NCBI RefSeq assembly: GCF_030463565.1
Contig: NC_134646.1
Location: 67,969,710 to 68,033,709, forward strand
Source of the DNA: Pelecanus crispus
Lineage: Eukaryota > Chordata > Aves > Pelecaniformes > Pelecanidae
Direction of reading: 5' to 3'
DNA: 64,000 nucleotides
This document shows, in pieces, positions 23,080-35,779 of this stretch. The notes below the pieces were generated by a model. It was given only the letters and a program-made list of their open reading frames with translations. It was not told the origin of the DNA and searched no databases. Position numbers and translations under genes: made by a program. Every line of letters starts with the position of its first letter. Position 1 is the first letter of the stretch.

Positions 23080-26000
23080 TTTTATTTTACAGTGCTGCTG
23101 ACAAAAGGGCATCTACCTCTCACACTAATGCCTGTGAATGCTCCTTTGGTTTTCACTCGGTCACAAATGTCCTTTATGTTGCAGTAACTGTTATACTGCA
23201 GATTGGGATTCCAGAAGGCAAAGGTGCTTCGGCACTATAGGTAAAGGGGAAAAGATGAAGTACATGGGCCCTAACTCAAGACCAGCGTTTTGATTTTTTC
23301 CTTTATATACATATGCATTACAAAACTGTAGTAGGAAAAACAATTCCAGGGGGATGTTTTTACCCCCAAAGGCCATATATTCCCTTTTTTGTTTGTTTAT
23401 TTTGGCATTATTAGGAACATATGATTATGGCCTTGGTTTATGTTGTATTTTTTTTTCCTGTATCAAGCTATGGAGTGACATTAAGATGACAGGTCACTCT
23501 TACTCTCAAATGTCTAATTTAGCAAGCACCAACTAAGAGAAATGTTTCCAAAAAACAAAGACTAGGCCCCCAGATGGATGTCAATTACTGATACACAAGG
23601 CATATAAGCAGTCAAAGTGGGTGATCATTTTTCTGTGTGATATCTCCTACGATGTACAAGAAAGGTTTTTTCCCAGTAACTCAGCTTCTTTGTTATAGAA
23701 AAAAGTGATTCAGTGATAGAAAATGGTGTAACTTGGCTTTCATTTTTTTCTCAACTTACTGAATTAAAAATTTATTTTCTTCTGTGCTAATTTATTTCTG
23801 CCTTTGTTAGGTAAATCTGTATTAGGAAGAAATGCAAGGAGTTTAATAAAGTTCAGACTAGAAAAAAATGCAAAGAATGTATTTTAAGGCATACTTAGAA
23901 TGTTGTATTAGAAATGTCTCCCGCATGTTATAGGCCATGGAATTTGTTGTGTATTTACTGATGTGATACCTCAGGCTTGGGGTTTCTTTAATTATCTCAT
24001 TAATTTCTCAAACTCTTTATTAAGGTTTTATTCCAATATATGTTGGATTTTCTTGTGTAATACTTCTCTAAGTCAATGGGAAGAGAAAAATTAGATGCAA
24101 AGTACTCTACTCTCTCTTCAGATTTCCCTGCACCCAAATTCCAAGGTTTTTGTAGCTGGCTCTTTATTTTCTTGAGATATCTAATAAATACATAATAAAT
24201 ACTTCAACTATATATTTCATTTCTGTAGGTCCTGTGTAGTGCTATCTATACCCTCAAAAGCTTATTTCCCTGTGCTAGACCTCCAGCCCCTGGTTACTAC
24301 TCAGTTAAAAAATAGAACTGAACTAAGAATTTTTTTAAAAAAAATTGCAAGAGAGGTTTCAGAGTATATCTAAGCAGCCTGTTGTCAGAATGGACTTGAA
24401 GGACTCTGCTGAGGTACTGAGTATAGAAGAAATATTAATTTGCTTTCACCCCAAAAATATCTTTTCTTAAAGAGACTGTTTGGTTTCCACATTGGTTAGT
24501 TGGGTTTTTTTGATGTTTAAATAGAAATGAAGGATTCAGTCCTTCACCCTTCTGCCCTTTGCTTCTGGGTGGTTTAGCTTCAGCAGCTCTCAGCTGTATT
24601 CATTGGAGAGCTCTCTGTTACCTGAAAAGCTCTTCACATTACTTACCCTTCTGTTTTCTTGCCCCTGCAATGCAAGCAGTTACTTGACTGAGTAAAAGGT
24701 TTGCTTTGCTTTGTGACAGAGCAATGGCTATTTTTGTGTCTTTTCAGTTTATTATTAGTCATATGTTAAATTCACATATTCCTTAGCTAGCGCCTGCAAA
24801 CCATGAGTTTAATCTCCTGACTTTTCACTGCTTTTAACTTTCCTCTTGCTCCTATGGGCTTCTACAACTCTGACTGCTTAAAATATGTATCTTGTTTGCT
24901 TTCAGGTTGATGTCCCAAGTGGTACTGTTCAATAGCCTGAGGTGGAATGACAATCATGCAGTGACCATCTTGTTAGAATCTTACAGAATGATCCTTCTAA
25001 ATGAAGTAATTTGTACATGGCTGTGAAGAAAGATTATGTGTATGAAGCATTAGCTAAGTCAAATTATGGTGTGTTATTGTGGAGGGTTGCTAAAATTACT
25101 AATTTTATTACTTTTCTTTGTCTATTGGTGCTGAGTTTTGGTTTACAGGCTTTTTGCTGCATTTCTGCTTCAGGACCCATTTTCTGTATTTTTGTATTCA
25201 GTACAAAAAGCATTTTCATTCTGACAGCTTGATGGTGAGCTAAGGGACACTTTTTCCTTGACAAAAGTTTATTTGGGGTCTTCTACTGGTCTTTGTTTTG
25301 TCCTAAATCGCAGTCTGATCTGTCATCCAGAATTTATTTAACTTCTCAAATTTATGAAATTAACTCTTAGAAAAGGCACAGATAGACAAGTTGGTTACTT
25401 ATTTATGCTTTTTTTTAGTTCTTATAGTATATACTTTTCTTCGATAAAATCTTTATAGCCCTCTCAGCTGAGCTAACTTGAAACTATAGGTGCCACCTAG
25501 TTCTGGGATCAGCTGTTGTCAGTGTGCTTCCCTGTTCCCACTCTGTGTGTTTTAGGGGGAAAAAAAAGAAAAGTTTCTGAACACTCTGCAGCTCTCTTCC
25601 CTTTATCTAGGGAAATTGCACTTCATTCTTTGATTTATGAGAAGGTGTTTTTTTTTTTTTCTTCATAAATTTCATTCTTGATACCAAATGTTGTTTGGAA
25701 ATCTCTCCAAGCCAAGCAGCCTCACAATAGCCTCCTCCATCCTGCCTTTTGAGTAATCTGCACTGGGTAATGGGAAGCTCTGTACAAGATACTTCCAGGT
25801 GGTGTTATGTAAACTTTCTCAAAGATTGGTTGCCCTGCTTTTTGCTATCCCTTAATCTACAAGCCATCCTCATCATTCATCTTTCTGAAAAGCCTGGTGT
25901 AAACGACTGGTCTTTTTGCAAATGCTTTGAAAGTCAACAGGCTTGGGCTTTTTGCCAGTTTTTAATTGAGGCCAGTTACTCCTCTGAGTTTTGGGTGAAG

Positions 26001-28980
26001 GAACTTGCTTCTCTGTTGATAAAAAGCAAGATAGGGAGAATGCATTAGGTGTTCTAGCAGCTTTCAAAGCAGAAATGTCGATAAAAGTGCTTTGGCAGTG
26101 GCTGTCCTGTCATGCAAAGTGTGGAAGGAAATCTACATGAAAGCCGTGAAGGCAGAAAAGAATACAAAAGTGTACAGCTCTGAAGGATTTAAGTAAATTT
26201 AAGTAAAAGTGGAATACATATTCTCATTCCTACTGCTACCTGTAAGAGGAGGGGTTTTTTTTGCTTCATGTTTCTGTTTGAAAATTTCAGAGAATAAATG
26301 CTGCCTACCCTTTGTTCTAGAAAAGAAAGTGCACTTCTGGCTTCATAGACTGGGTGTTTCTACACACTCCTAGGAATAAAGAAACCCTATTTCATTTAAC
26401 AGCATCTCAGGGAAAGTGTCAGGTTGTCTTCTGAATGTGATAAGGTATAGCAGAGTTATTCCTGCCTGTGTCAAGAAATTGTCTGTAGCTCAGTTCACCA
26501 ACAAGAAAACTGTCTGGTTCCACTGTCTTGAGGATGATTAGTGTCCTTGCTGCTGAGAGAATGCCAGTATTAACACAATAATTTTATTAGGAAAAAATAC
26601 TTTCCTTACAAAACTAGCTAACCCTATGCAGTATCACATCATATCAGGACAATGATTGTCATGTAAAATTGAATACGGGACTCAACAATACTAGTTTTAC
26701 AGTCATGTAAGACTGTGGGATTTAAGGGAAAAAATGAAAACCGGGAACAAAATATTTCCAAGTAATTTTCTGTAATAAGGCAGAGTAGTGTAACTCCACA
26801 GAAAGGGTGCCAAAGTTTCTGTGACCTGCTCATGGTTATTGCTGTCTAATGGTGTTGTTATTTAATTAATTGGCTCAGTATTTAACTAACTTTTTATTAC
26901 TGAGATATTAATTTTTGCATGGAATTTTCTTTTAACTGATCTGAAATCCAAATAAACAAACAATCAAAATGAGAAATCTACAATAAACTACAAAATTGCT
27001 ATTTGCCTGGTGGTTAAATAGAGCTTCCTGGATGAGGTAAATCCCTGAGAAAATCCAGAATAATTCTCTCTCTTTTTTTCACAATGTTTCACAATCTCTG
27101 CTAAATTAGAACTTTAAGCAGTTCTAATGCTACTTACTTTAACAAAAACTTCAATTTTTTGGAAAACAGACACCTTAATTTGTCAAGGTGTCTTCCACAC
27201 TCCATGGCAGTCCACAGAGAATGTGATGGTTAATGAGGGCACCATTTGAGGCATTCCATTAATTGAGTAGATGTTGTGCTCATTTCTATATGGTGAACTG
27301 TACATCTGTTCCCAAAATGCTAGCAATCTGTCATTATAAGAATAACCTGAATTAACATATCCTTCCACTTTGAGGTTACTGTTGCTTTTTCAAACTTTTG
27401 TTTCACTTACATACTTTTTCCCCTGCTAAAATTTTGCTTCCCTTATGCCATTTGGACCTATGTCATTTGCCTGCTTAGCCTTCCAAACTAATATATAGAT
27501 TCATCAGCAGTGCTGCAAGGGAACTTAATTGCATCTACAAGTGATGACATTGATTCTGGTTGTATGGTATAGTTTAAGAATAACTCAAACTTTTGACCAT
27601 CACTGCTGTAAAGCCCATGCTTGATACTGCCACATAGAGTATTTTTGAATGGATTGGCACAGGATTCATTTGCTCTGTCTGAGCCATCAAAACACAGTCA
27701 TGTAGAAACAAGCATAGGATAAAGATTTGAGGCAGCTGGTAGTACTCAGTTCAAGTGTAACATCATGTTTAGCTAGTACAGAAAAAATACAATTCTCCTG
27801 TATTATTTTATTTCTTAGAACTGTGACTATCATTCTCCCTGTTTCCTCAGGAATGTTGAACTACTTGGTAAGGGATATTATGGTGTCTTTAAGAAGGGGC
27901 TCAAAATAGTTACGATTATTTTTGACAGTAAACTTACCTGCTTATCGCCACGGTTTTTTTCCATAAAATCTTTCTAGTGATGTTTCCTTATTTTTCAATT
28001 AAGATCTAGAGAAAGAGAGAGCAAGAGTTGCAGGACAATGCCTGGAAGAATTTAGCTACTAGCCAGAAAACACAATTTCTTAGATATTTTAAGAAAAGAA
28101 AAAAAAGGCTTACTTTGAAAAATATACTTTCTTCAAGTATCCTAGACAATAATTTTCAGTTTGAGCATACGTTACAAAATGCATCACAAATTACTTCAAC
28201 CACAACCTGCAAATACAAGACTAATACAAGTAAGTTAAATATGTCATAAGGTAAAACTTGTAAGTCTGACAACGATGATGAATGGGACATCATAAAAAAG
28301 GTTGAAGGAAAAATATGAAGAGGGTCTTGAAGCTCAAGGCTTGTAAGTAAATAGTATTACTTTTAAAGTGGAAGAATAGGAATTATATGCCAAGGAGAAC
28401 AGATGGCTCTTCATGTTGACCTGCAAAATGTCAGGGAACTGTGAAAGGAGAATCTATGGCTTGTTTTGGAGAGACAGAAAAGGACAACAGATTTTCAGAA
28501 GCTTGGGAAACAATGAGGCTAATAAGGTCTGATAGCAGAAAAGCACAAGCAAATGGATGATTGAGTATAATCCCTGGGAGAATCTCTAAATATAATGGGC
28601 TTGTTGCACTATTTTTTTAAGCAGAAAGAAAATTCCAAGGTAGAAGTTGTTCTAGTTATGAATGAACAGATGTCCTATGAATTTTCATTAGACTGCATTG
28701 AAGGAACATCCAGGAGAACAAGGATTTATTAAGATTAAGGAAAACAGAAAATTTTGTTCCTGCCCTGAAGTTATATAAGTGGATCTTATCTGAAGAAAAG
28801 TGCCATTCAAGAATTAAGTCGGAAAGCACACAGGAAGGCTCGCTATGTTAAATGGGGAAGTGGGAACTAAGTGCTAATAAATTTGTGAAGCAAATTGTAA
28901 CCCTGTGGTAGAATGGTTACTTTGCAGGCTAGAATGGAATAGTAAGTAGGGATTGAAGGATGGCCAAACTTGTGCATTTC

Positions 28981-29005
28981 TTTTTTTTTTTTTTTTTTTT
29001 TTTTT
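28981..29005 (+). repeat. Poly-T tract, 25 bases
   Basis: An uninterrupted T25 run, or A25 on the other strand. It could be the poly(A) tail of a retroposed RNA on the minus strand, but the sequence to its right (29006 onward, read on the minus strand) is not recognised and no duplication flanks it. It may equally be a simple microsatellite. Confidence 0.75.
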
Positions 29006-30607
29006 GAAAGACTGCCTTGGTCGGCTGCAGCAGATGATTTACAGTGAGCCCCATCACTCTGTGAACTGATCTTTGAGAATGTAAAAACCACATAGGAGCA
29101 GATTCTCAGGCATTTTGTTTTGTTACTGCTGCTTCCACTGCTGTGTTTTCAGGTTTCTGTCCAGGTTCTGGCTGCTCAGTGGGTGTTGTATATACTGTTA
29201 ATTAACAAGTAAATTGAATTGTCTTCATTGCTCCTGAGTGAAATATTAACTTGCATTTTCATAAGCAAAAATTTTATCTCTGTATCCGTCACATATTAAA
29301 TATTGTGTATTAAGAATAGATATACCATTTAAACTTTCCTAATAAATTAAGCATCCTAATACATCCTAGTTGAGGTAGTTAAACAGTTAATGCCATGACT
29401 CTGTGAACAGGAAAACTGTAGTAAATACTAGGAGAAACCACAAGCAGTAGCCAGGTTTCCTGGGGCAAATCTCAGGTCTGTAAGGGGTAAAAGATTATTT
29501 TACCTCCATGTCCCAATTCCAGGTCAGTTTAAAAGTAAAGATTGGTTTTAAAGTCAAGAATTGCTCAACATCTACTTCTTTTCCAGCATTCATAATCTTT
29601 GAGTATTCTAGGGCACTTTCCATATACTGCTGTTTCTCTCTTCCCCTTCTGCAGAGGGTACAGTTATGATGGATGTGAATCTATGCGGTAACTTTGCAGA
29701 GGGGATCTTAGGGCACAGGTGCTTGGCTTTGGTGGCCAGCCAGGAGTCTGGGTGGGTTCTGCTGGAGGCTGTAGATAAGAGCATGTTCAGAGAGACCCAG
29801 CCTCCATGGAGAAGCTTGCCGCTATTAGTCGATCTCCTCAGTGCTGAGTTCAGTTGGATTAAAAACCTGTGCTCCTCGGGTGCTGGGGAAAGAACCTTCT
29901 TGAAAGAAGACTGTTACTTTACCTGCAGAGTTTTCCTTCCCCTAATCACTGCCCGTGGTTGCTTTGATGAGGGACACAGAGAAGATGGTTCGCTCTTTCT
30001 AACTGCAGTTATATAAATGTAGTCTTTAATTTTCAGCCTCATCTGATTTTCTCTTAATTAATCTTTAATGGAAAATTAAGTTTACTTCTTATGTGCCTAC
30101 ATTCTTTTCTGCAGACCCTTTGTTTTAAAATGTACACCATTAAAGCACAGTGAATGAACAGCTCGGTAATATGGGCTAATACTGTTTTCGCTCATTTAAA
30201 TTTTCCTCTATAGTCTCATTTGTGCTATGCAGGGGGACCATACATCATGAAGATAAACCTGTCAGAGCAACTCAAAACCCTGCTATTAAAGTAATAGATA
30301 TGCAAAGCCCTGTAAAGTGGTTTTAGAGAAATTGCTATAATTCGGTCAGGCCTAGTTTGTCTGTATTTAGACTATTTCTATATAGCTGTAGCTTGTATGT
30401 AGGAAATTTTTGTAATGAAGTTTGGTTTGTTTTTTTTTTTTTTTCTTTTTTTCTTCCCCTTTAAGGATTCTAGTTTTACTCTTTTGGCTGCTGAAATGGA
30501 GTAATGTCAGAGAGTAGCAGCTCAACTTTCCATTTTCTTGGATGTTGCATTGCCCTCTTAGTATATGGCACAGTAGAGCCAAGTAACTGTCTTCATTTGT
30601 TTAGCCT

Positions 30608-31175
30608 TGTCCTGGTTTCGGCTGGGATAGAGTTAATTTTCTTCCTAGTAGCAGGCATAGTGCTGTGGTTTGGATTTAGCATGAGAAGAATGTTGATAAC
30701 ACACTGATGTTTTAGTTGTTGCTGAGTACTGCTTATGCTAGTCAAGGACTTTTCAGCTTCCCACGCTCTGCCAGGTGCACAAGAAACTGGGAGGGGGCAC
30801 AGCCAGAATAGTTGATCCAAACTGGCCAAAGGGCTATTCCATACCGTATGATGTCATGCTCAGTATAGAAACTGGGGGGGTTGGCCGGGGAGCAGCGATC
30901 GCTGCTCGGGAACTGTCTGGGTATTGGTCGGCGGGTGGTGAGCAATTGCATTGTGCAGCACTTGCTTTGTATATTGTTGTTATTATCATTATTATATTGT
31001 TGTTATTATTATCATTACTATTTTACTTTATTTCAATTCTTAAACTGTTCTTATCTCAACCCAGGAGAGTTTCTCCCTCTTACTCCTCCAATTCTCTCCC
31101 CCATCCCATCGGGGCAGGGGGAGTGAGCAAGCAGCTGCGTGGTGCTTAGTTGCTGGCTGGGGCTAAACCACGACA
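30608..31175 (+). mobile_element. Solo LTR A of an avian endogenous retrovirus
   Basis: A 568-bp element starting TGTCCTGGTTTCGGCTGGGA and ending GGGGCTAAACCACGACA, the terminal TG...CA form of a retroviral LTR. It is closely related by eye to the elements at 46595, 56104 and (reverse) 39146. A TATA-like TATAGAA lies at 30864-30870, just downstream of ATGATGTCATG, which resembles a CRE/ATF site. A TTA/TTG-rich microsatellite (about 30975-31020) and TTCTTAAAC, where other copies have ATTAAA, follow downstream. AGCCT occurs at 30603-30607 and again at 31175-31179, so the 5-bp target duplication is visible if the last A is shared. No gag, pol or env lies beside it, hence a solo LTR. Short open frames inside it are not genes. 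Confidence 0.9.
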
Positions 31176-31967
31176 GCCTTAAATAAGTTAAATAATAGGG
31201 TGTAAATATCAGGCAGTATGTATGTTTATATTTATATTGTCCCAAATATTTATATTTCTTTTGGAGTGAATTATTTAAAGTGTTGTTCTCCTCTTGAACT
31301 CACCTATTTGTTTCAAATTTATATGCATTATGTATAGGAGTGCAATAGAGGATGTATATTCTGGCCTTTTAAGTTTTTCTCTTCCTTGTGTGTATGGCTG
31401 CTGCATGGCATCAGAAAACTAGAAACAGCTTTACATTTTTACATACAATTGTTCTGTAAGCAACTTTACGTTTCTCTGCTTGAGAAGGGAGGGTGTTCAA
31501 CTTGCAGCATGTTGATGGCACATTTGCAGTTTGTGGCCAGCTTGTGCTTTTGTGTCTGGAATTATGTGGTTCATAACTGTTGTTCTATCAGATTTGTCAT
31601 GGCAGGCTTTTTGCTTTCAAAATACACATACACATGGGTATGCACACACACACTTAACAACAAATCTCAGAACAATATATATTAGCATTTTGTGTCTGTA
31701 AAAGACAAACTACCTTTTTTTTTCTTATAGAAAACGCCAAAACAATTTCAGCAGATATTTCTTGATATCTGTTTGAAAAGTATTGAAAAATGCTGCCTTG
31801 TGCTTTCATGTTTTCTTTTTTGTCTTGGATCGTTTATGGCTTGAACTGCTAACTGCTGACAATATAATTCTTATAAATGTACTCCCTTCAACCTGCTGAG
31901 TTGGAGGAAGAGTTCCAGAAGAGTATACCTCACAAAGACAATAATTGCCATTAACCTAAGAAACTTT

Positions 31968-32035
31968 TGGGTAGGGTTTGTTTGATTTGGGTTTTTTGGG
32001 GGGTTTTTTGGTTTATTTGGGGGGGTTTTGTTTTT
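31968..32035 (+). repeat. G/T-rich tract with long G runs
   Basis: Nearly only G and T, with runs GGG, GGGG-plus and GGGGGGG spaced by T-rich segments. A plus-strand G-quadruplex is possible. It resembles the tract at 22994-23079. Confidence 0.65.
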
Positions 32036-33656
32036 GCACTGCAGCACTCTGTCCTTTCTCATTTTCTTTTCTAGAAAGTTTGTTTTAAAAACAAAAAGAA
32101 ACCTGAGGGTCAACTGAGGCAATATTTTGATCTTTCTGATGTTTAGCTGGTTTGCAAATAAGGACTTACAGAATTCATCTCCTTGGAGCTTTTGAGGTAA
32201 GATTATTGTGTTCCTTGGAGCAGAAATCATGATTTAACTCAAAAATTTACAAGACACAATTTTTGGCTTTTTTTACATACAAAAAATTCCATCTTATCCT
32301 TTAGTAGTATTATTTCTGAATCCTAGTCATGTTGCAGTAGGGAATGTGTGTGTGTGTGTCTATAACCATACAGACAGACACACACATTTTATACATTGAA
32401 TATTTTACATCTGTAAAATTTGCTGTTAAGATAATCAAGCACAGACAATGTAATAGAAAGTATCCTGTGAAATTACTTCTTGAATTCTTTTCTCACATTT
32501 AACAGCTGGTTTGGCAGCAATACTGAATTCTCCTCGCTAGAACTCCCAGAAAGCTCTGTTAAGAGGAACAGAAACAGTGTGCAATACCCAAGTTAGGATA
32601 AGAATCACTTCACAGGAGTTAAAATGACAGCATCTGCTAGATGAATGCTTGCAAAAGAAGAAAACTGCAGAACACCCTTGAGCCAATTTTGATTGGGAAA
32701 TGTAGATTAGTTTTGCATGAATGGGCTTATTTTTCAAACTAGAAGGATATTTTTTGTTTATGGAAGTTGCCAAGTGTCACTGAGGATTATCCAAGTCTAG
32801 CAAGTCTAAAATAATACTATTAATGATTACACCTTTAAATCCCCTGATAATTTCAGTCACTTCTTAGAGCATTTAACACTTCATAGAATTTTCAATGCAT
32901 GCTTCTGAGTAATATTAAAGGCTACATCTACAGGAATGAGCCAATTGTGCCGTTTTCACTGTGGCCACGTTTTCACCTCCGATGAGAGAGTTCATTTCCA
33001 CAAATGGGTCACTTTGCATCTGTCTTTTCATTATGGGCATAGTGTTTCCCTTAAGATTTCAGAACTGTCATCCTTAATCACTCCACTGATCTCATGCAAC
33101 TTACACAAGAGGCAAAATTTACACCTGCTATCTAGAAGGTTGGAGATATCTAAGAGTTTTTATGATATATGCATATGTCCTGTTAACACTTGAAAATATC
33201 CAGCAAAATAGGCTGCTTGGTTGCTTTAGGCTATTTCGTTCCAAGTATAAATTTGAGTAGTCTTTATACAGAAAGTTTTGATGCTATCTCAGATACAAAC
33301 TAGTACTCAAGACCTACAGATCTCTGCTGGTCTGAGCTGGACAAAAGAACAATTCAGCCTTCTGGGGAGGAATCAGCCCTGACAGCTTTCTACAATGAGG
33401 AGGATCCACTGACCTCCCTCTGTCTCTCTGGGGTGGAAAGTGTGCTGTTGTGGCTCTGACCTGGTGTTACAAGCACAGAGGATGCTCTCCTCTCTGTTCT
33501 CCACTTGACTTTCAGCTTTGCTCTTAGTTTTTCTTTTTTCTTTACTTAGCTGAAACAGCATTTGTTTACTGTCTTGGCTTGAGGACATATTTCTTCCTTG
33601 TCCCTTTAGTGATCAGCATCATCTAAACCAGAAAATGTCCTTTTTGTTGCAGTTAG

Positions 33657-34097
33657 TCATTTCAGCGTGACACCTACTGCATTTGCTGTGCCCTGTCAAG
33701 ATCTGGTAGGACTCAGGACAACCTCTCAGAGGGTACTGAGAAAGGAGACTCAAATTCCCCTGGTTTCTCCTGTTCTTGGCATCTCCTAAGGATCTTTAGA
33801 ATGCCCTTCCATCTTAACATAGAGCTAGTCCAGACGCACTTCCCAGTGGCAGAATTATATGTTATGGGTGATTTAACTGAGCTGATTTTCCAGCAATGGA
33901 AGAAGAGGTTGAGAAGGTTTCAAAGGGTAAAGAAGCTGGTGGAGGAAAGAGGGATAAAGGAACAGCACAAAACAGCACCAGATGCTGAAACTAGTAAGGA
34001 CAAAAATATACAAGAAAAAAAAAGTAGAAAAAAAGTAAAAGTGGAGAAAGCAAACAATATAGAAAAGGGTATCCAGTCTGATTTTTCAGATAAATAA
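33657..34097 (+). other. Lysine-rich open frame, doubtful
   Basis: An uninterrupted frame of about 146 codons from the stop at 33654 to the stop after FSDK at 34095. The first ATG is at 33801 and gives 98 residues. The second half is strongly basic and acidic (KKRLRR, then alternating Lys and Glu). A good acceptor-like TCCTTTTTGTTGCAG ends at 33652, but the base after it opens a frame with an early stop; a second CAG at 33663-33665 would be in frame. The Lys bias largely follows the A-rich DNA at 33990-34080. I recognise no family. It may be a terminal exon, an eroded retrogene or chance. Confidence 0.15.
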
Positions 34098-34811
34098 AAA
34101 AATTTAAACTTGCACTTTTTTTGCTGTTGTATGACTGTGCCCAGAAATCCACACTTTCAGAGACTTGGCTTTTCATACTGAAGAATGCTTTTTCCATTTG
34201 AACTGTTGTGTCTATTTTAGTAGGTAGTGCAGGTGAACGGACTAGTTGTTATTTGGTCATTCACCTGGGCTCATGAGTTGCAATTTTCACTGGTTTTCAC
34301 TTTTATGTAAAGGCTTATCATAGCAAAAGTTCCTACACAGCTACAGCAGCCTCTTCTATCGGTACTAGACAGGCACACTGCAGGGTGGGCTTTCTGCGCC
34401 CACATTAATAACTTTCTGCCCATGCTGGAGTTAAATGTCAAAAGAATTTTTGAAGTGAAAAGCAATGCTGAAATCGGAAAAACTTGGAATAACTTTTATC
34501 TTCAAACTCTTGTTGTAAATACAGCCCTTTGCTTTTAAGAGGATAATAATACGTCTCCTTGGGTTTTCATGCTAATCATAAGACCTATGTGGGTTATATA
34601 AGCTTTCTTGAGAGACCTAATAATCTGTGGGAGACAACTGCCTGTTGAGATTAATCCATTTTTTTTTTAAAGCACAAAAATATGAGGCTTTTCCTTTTAA
34701 TCCTTAGAGTTAGATGTAGGAGTCATTGAGAAAACTCTTGGTTTTTTTTTTTTCCCCTCCTGCACAGTTGAAAAAGACTTTTGCAATTATGGTAATGTGC
34801 TCTGGATGGGC

Positions 34812-34812
34812 T

Positions 34813-34843
<31 letters not shown>

Positions 34844-34849
34844 GGGGGG
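34812..34849 (+). repeat. T11 followed by G27 tract
   Basis: Eleven T residues followed by 27 uninterrupted G residues, the longest homopolymer in the window. Such G runs can form quadruplexes and commonly stall polymerases, so the true length is uncertain and an assembly error is possible here. Confidence 0.85.
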
Positions 34850-35487
34850 AGTTGAAATACTAGATTACATACACTTATATCTGCTTGATTAGAGATAAAA
34901 ATAGTTTCTCCTACTGATAAACTGTTTCATCACACAGCAGTGTCTGCTGGTGCACATTTTCAAGCTATTACAGATTCAGAAGTCCATGAATCTCACTTGA
35001 GGATCGGTTTTCTCACTGACATGCACCTTGTGAATGTAGGTAGATAGAAAATAGTGTTCCTAGATCCACCACAAACAAATACCTCTCATTCCTTTTTTCT
35101 CTTCATGGGAAAGTCTTGATCACATTCAGAATTCTGGTAGCAAAATCATCTGCAAACAAGATTTAGAAATAATTCATCTGTCAGTTTGTTTTCCTTTTAC
35201 ATTATTATATAATTGTCCTAGGCTTTCATTTTGAATGCATCTGGTTCAGCCATTTCACTATGGTAAACTAAGCTTTTCTTATTGATATAGGAGATGTCAG
35301 TGTATATATTGCCCTACTTGCAAAGAAATGATGCTTTCTGCCATTAGGAATCATGCAGGAGGCTTCTCATATTTTATATGTGATGAAAAATATCTTCAGT
35401 GTCTGCGATGTCTGAGAAAGGATAGTGAATGCCCTTGAAGGATATGTTTTCAAAATACTATGTTAACTGCTTAGATGTTAGAAGTTG

Positions 35488-35775
35488 CTGAAGTGAGCAG
35501 CTCTGGGGCCGGCACGATCGGCAGTGAGGTGCTCCAGCGTGGTGCACTGGGGGGTTTCCCAAACCAAGGGAGCCTCAGGTGGAGCTGAGAGTGCCGCTGG
35601 GAGCCTGCAGCTCACGTGACAGAGGCTGGCAAGGCCAGGAGCAAGGGCGGCCAAGCCCCCATGCCTATAAAAGAAACCCTTAGGGAGCACTAGCGAGCAG
35701 GAGCATCGCCAACAGGGAGGGCAAACAGGGCGTGGCGCATTTGCAGGCTGTCCCTATGTGCCAAAGGACGAGCTG
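35488..35775 (+). promoter_or_regulatory. Promoter-like GC-rich head of the CR1 copy
   Basis: This part has high CpG content, a TATA-like CCTATAAAAG near 35664, and below it GGGAGCACTAGCGAGCAGGA, where transcription could begin. It differs sharply from the AT-rich DNA to its left. If it is the CR1 5' untranslated region it would carry the element's internal promoter. The TATA box is unusual for a LINE, which leaves open that this is part of an LTR or another element captured with the CR1. Confidence 0.45.
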
Positions 35776-35779
35776 GTGG

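Larger units (their letters stand above)
15046..30602. other. Unique AT-rich noncoding sequence
   Basis: Over 15 kb with no supported gene apart from a weak exon candidate at 22192-22327. It includes C17 (15388-15404), C16 followed by T13 (19752-19781), a degenerate AT/TG repeat (18805-18930), a GT-rich tract (22994-23079) and T25 (28981-29005). Two patches are less AT-rich and could be conserved noncoding or regulatory elements: 19130-19420 and 20610-20720. I recognise no transposon family in the remainder. Confidence 0.5.
31176..35481. other. Unique noncoding sequence with low-complexity tracts
   Basis: This stretch contains a G/T-rich tract at 31968-32035 with G runs of six and seven, a GT-repeat facing a CA-repeat with GTGTGTGTCT and AGACACACAC arms at about 32345-32390, a lysine-rich open frame at 33657-34097 and a T11G27 tract at 34812-34849. 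Nothing else is recognised. Confidence 0.5.

Noticed and set aside
24906..25005. Second exon for the candidate at 22192, after the acceptor-like TTTGCTTTCAG
   Set aside because: The phase that would continue the 22192 exon meets a stop after nine codons, and no family is recognised in the other frames.
28981..29005. Poly(A) tail of a processed pseudogene on the minus strand
   Set aside because: No recognisable coding sequence precedes the tract and no flanking duplication is visible.
30775..31149. 124-codon frame in LTR A, with a similar frame in LTR B
   Set aside because: It lies wholly in a noncoding LTR, crosses the TTA microsatellite and is not kept in all copies.
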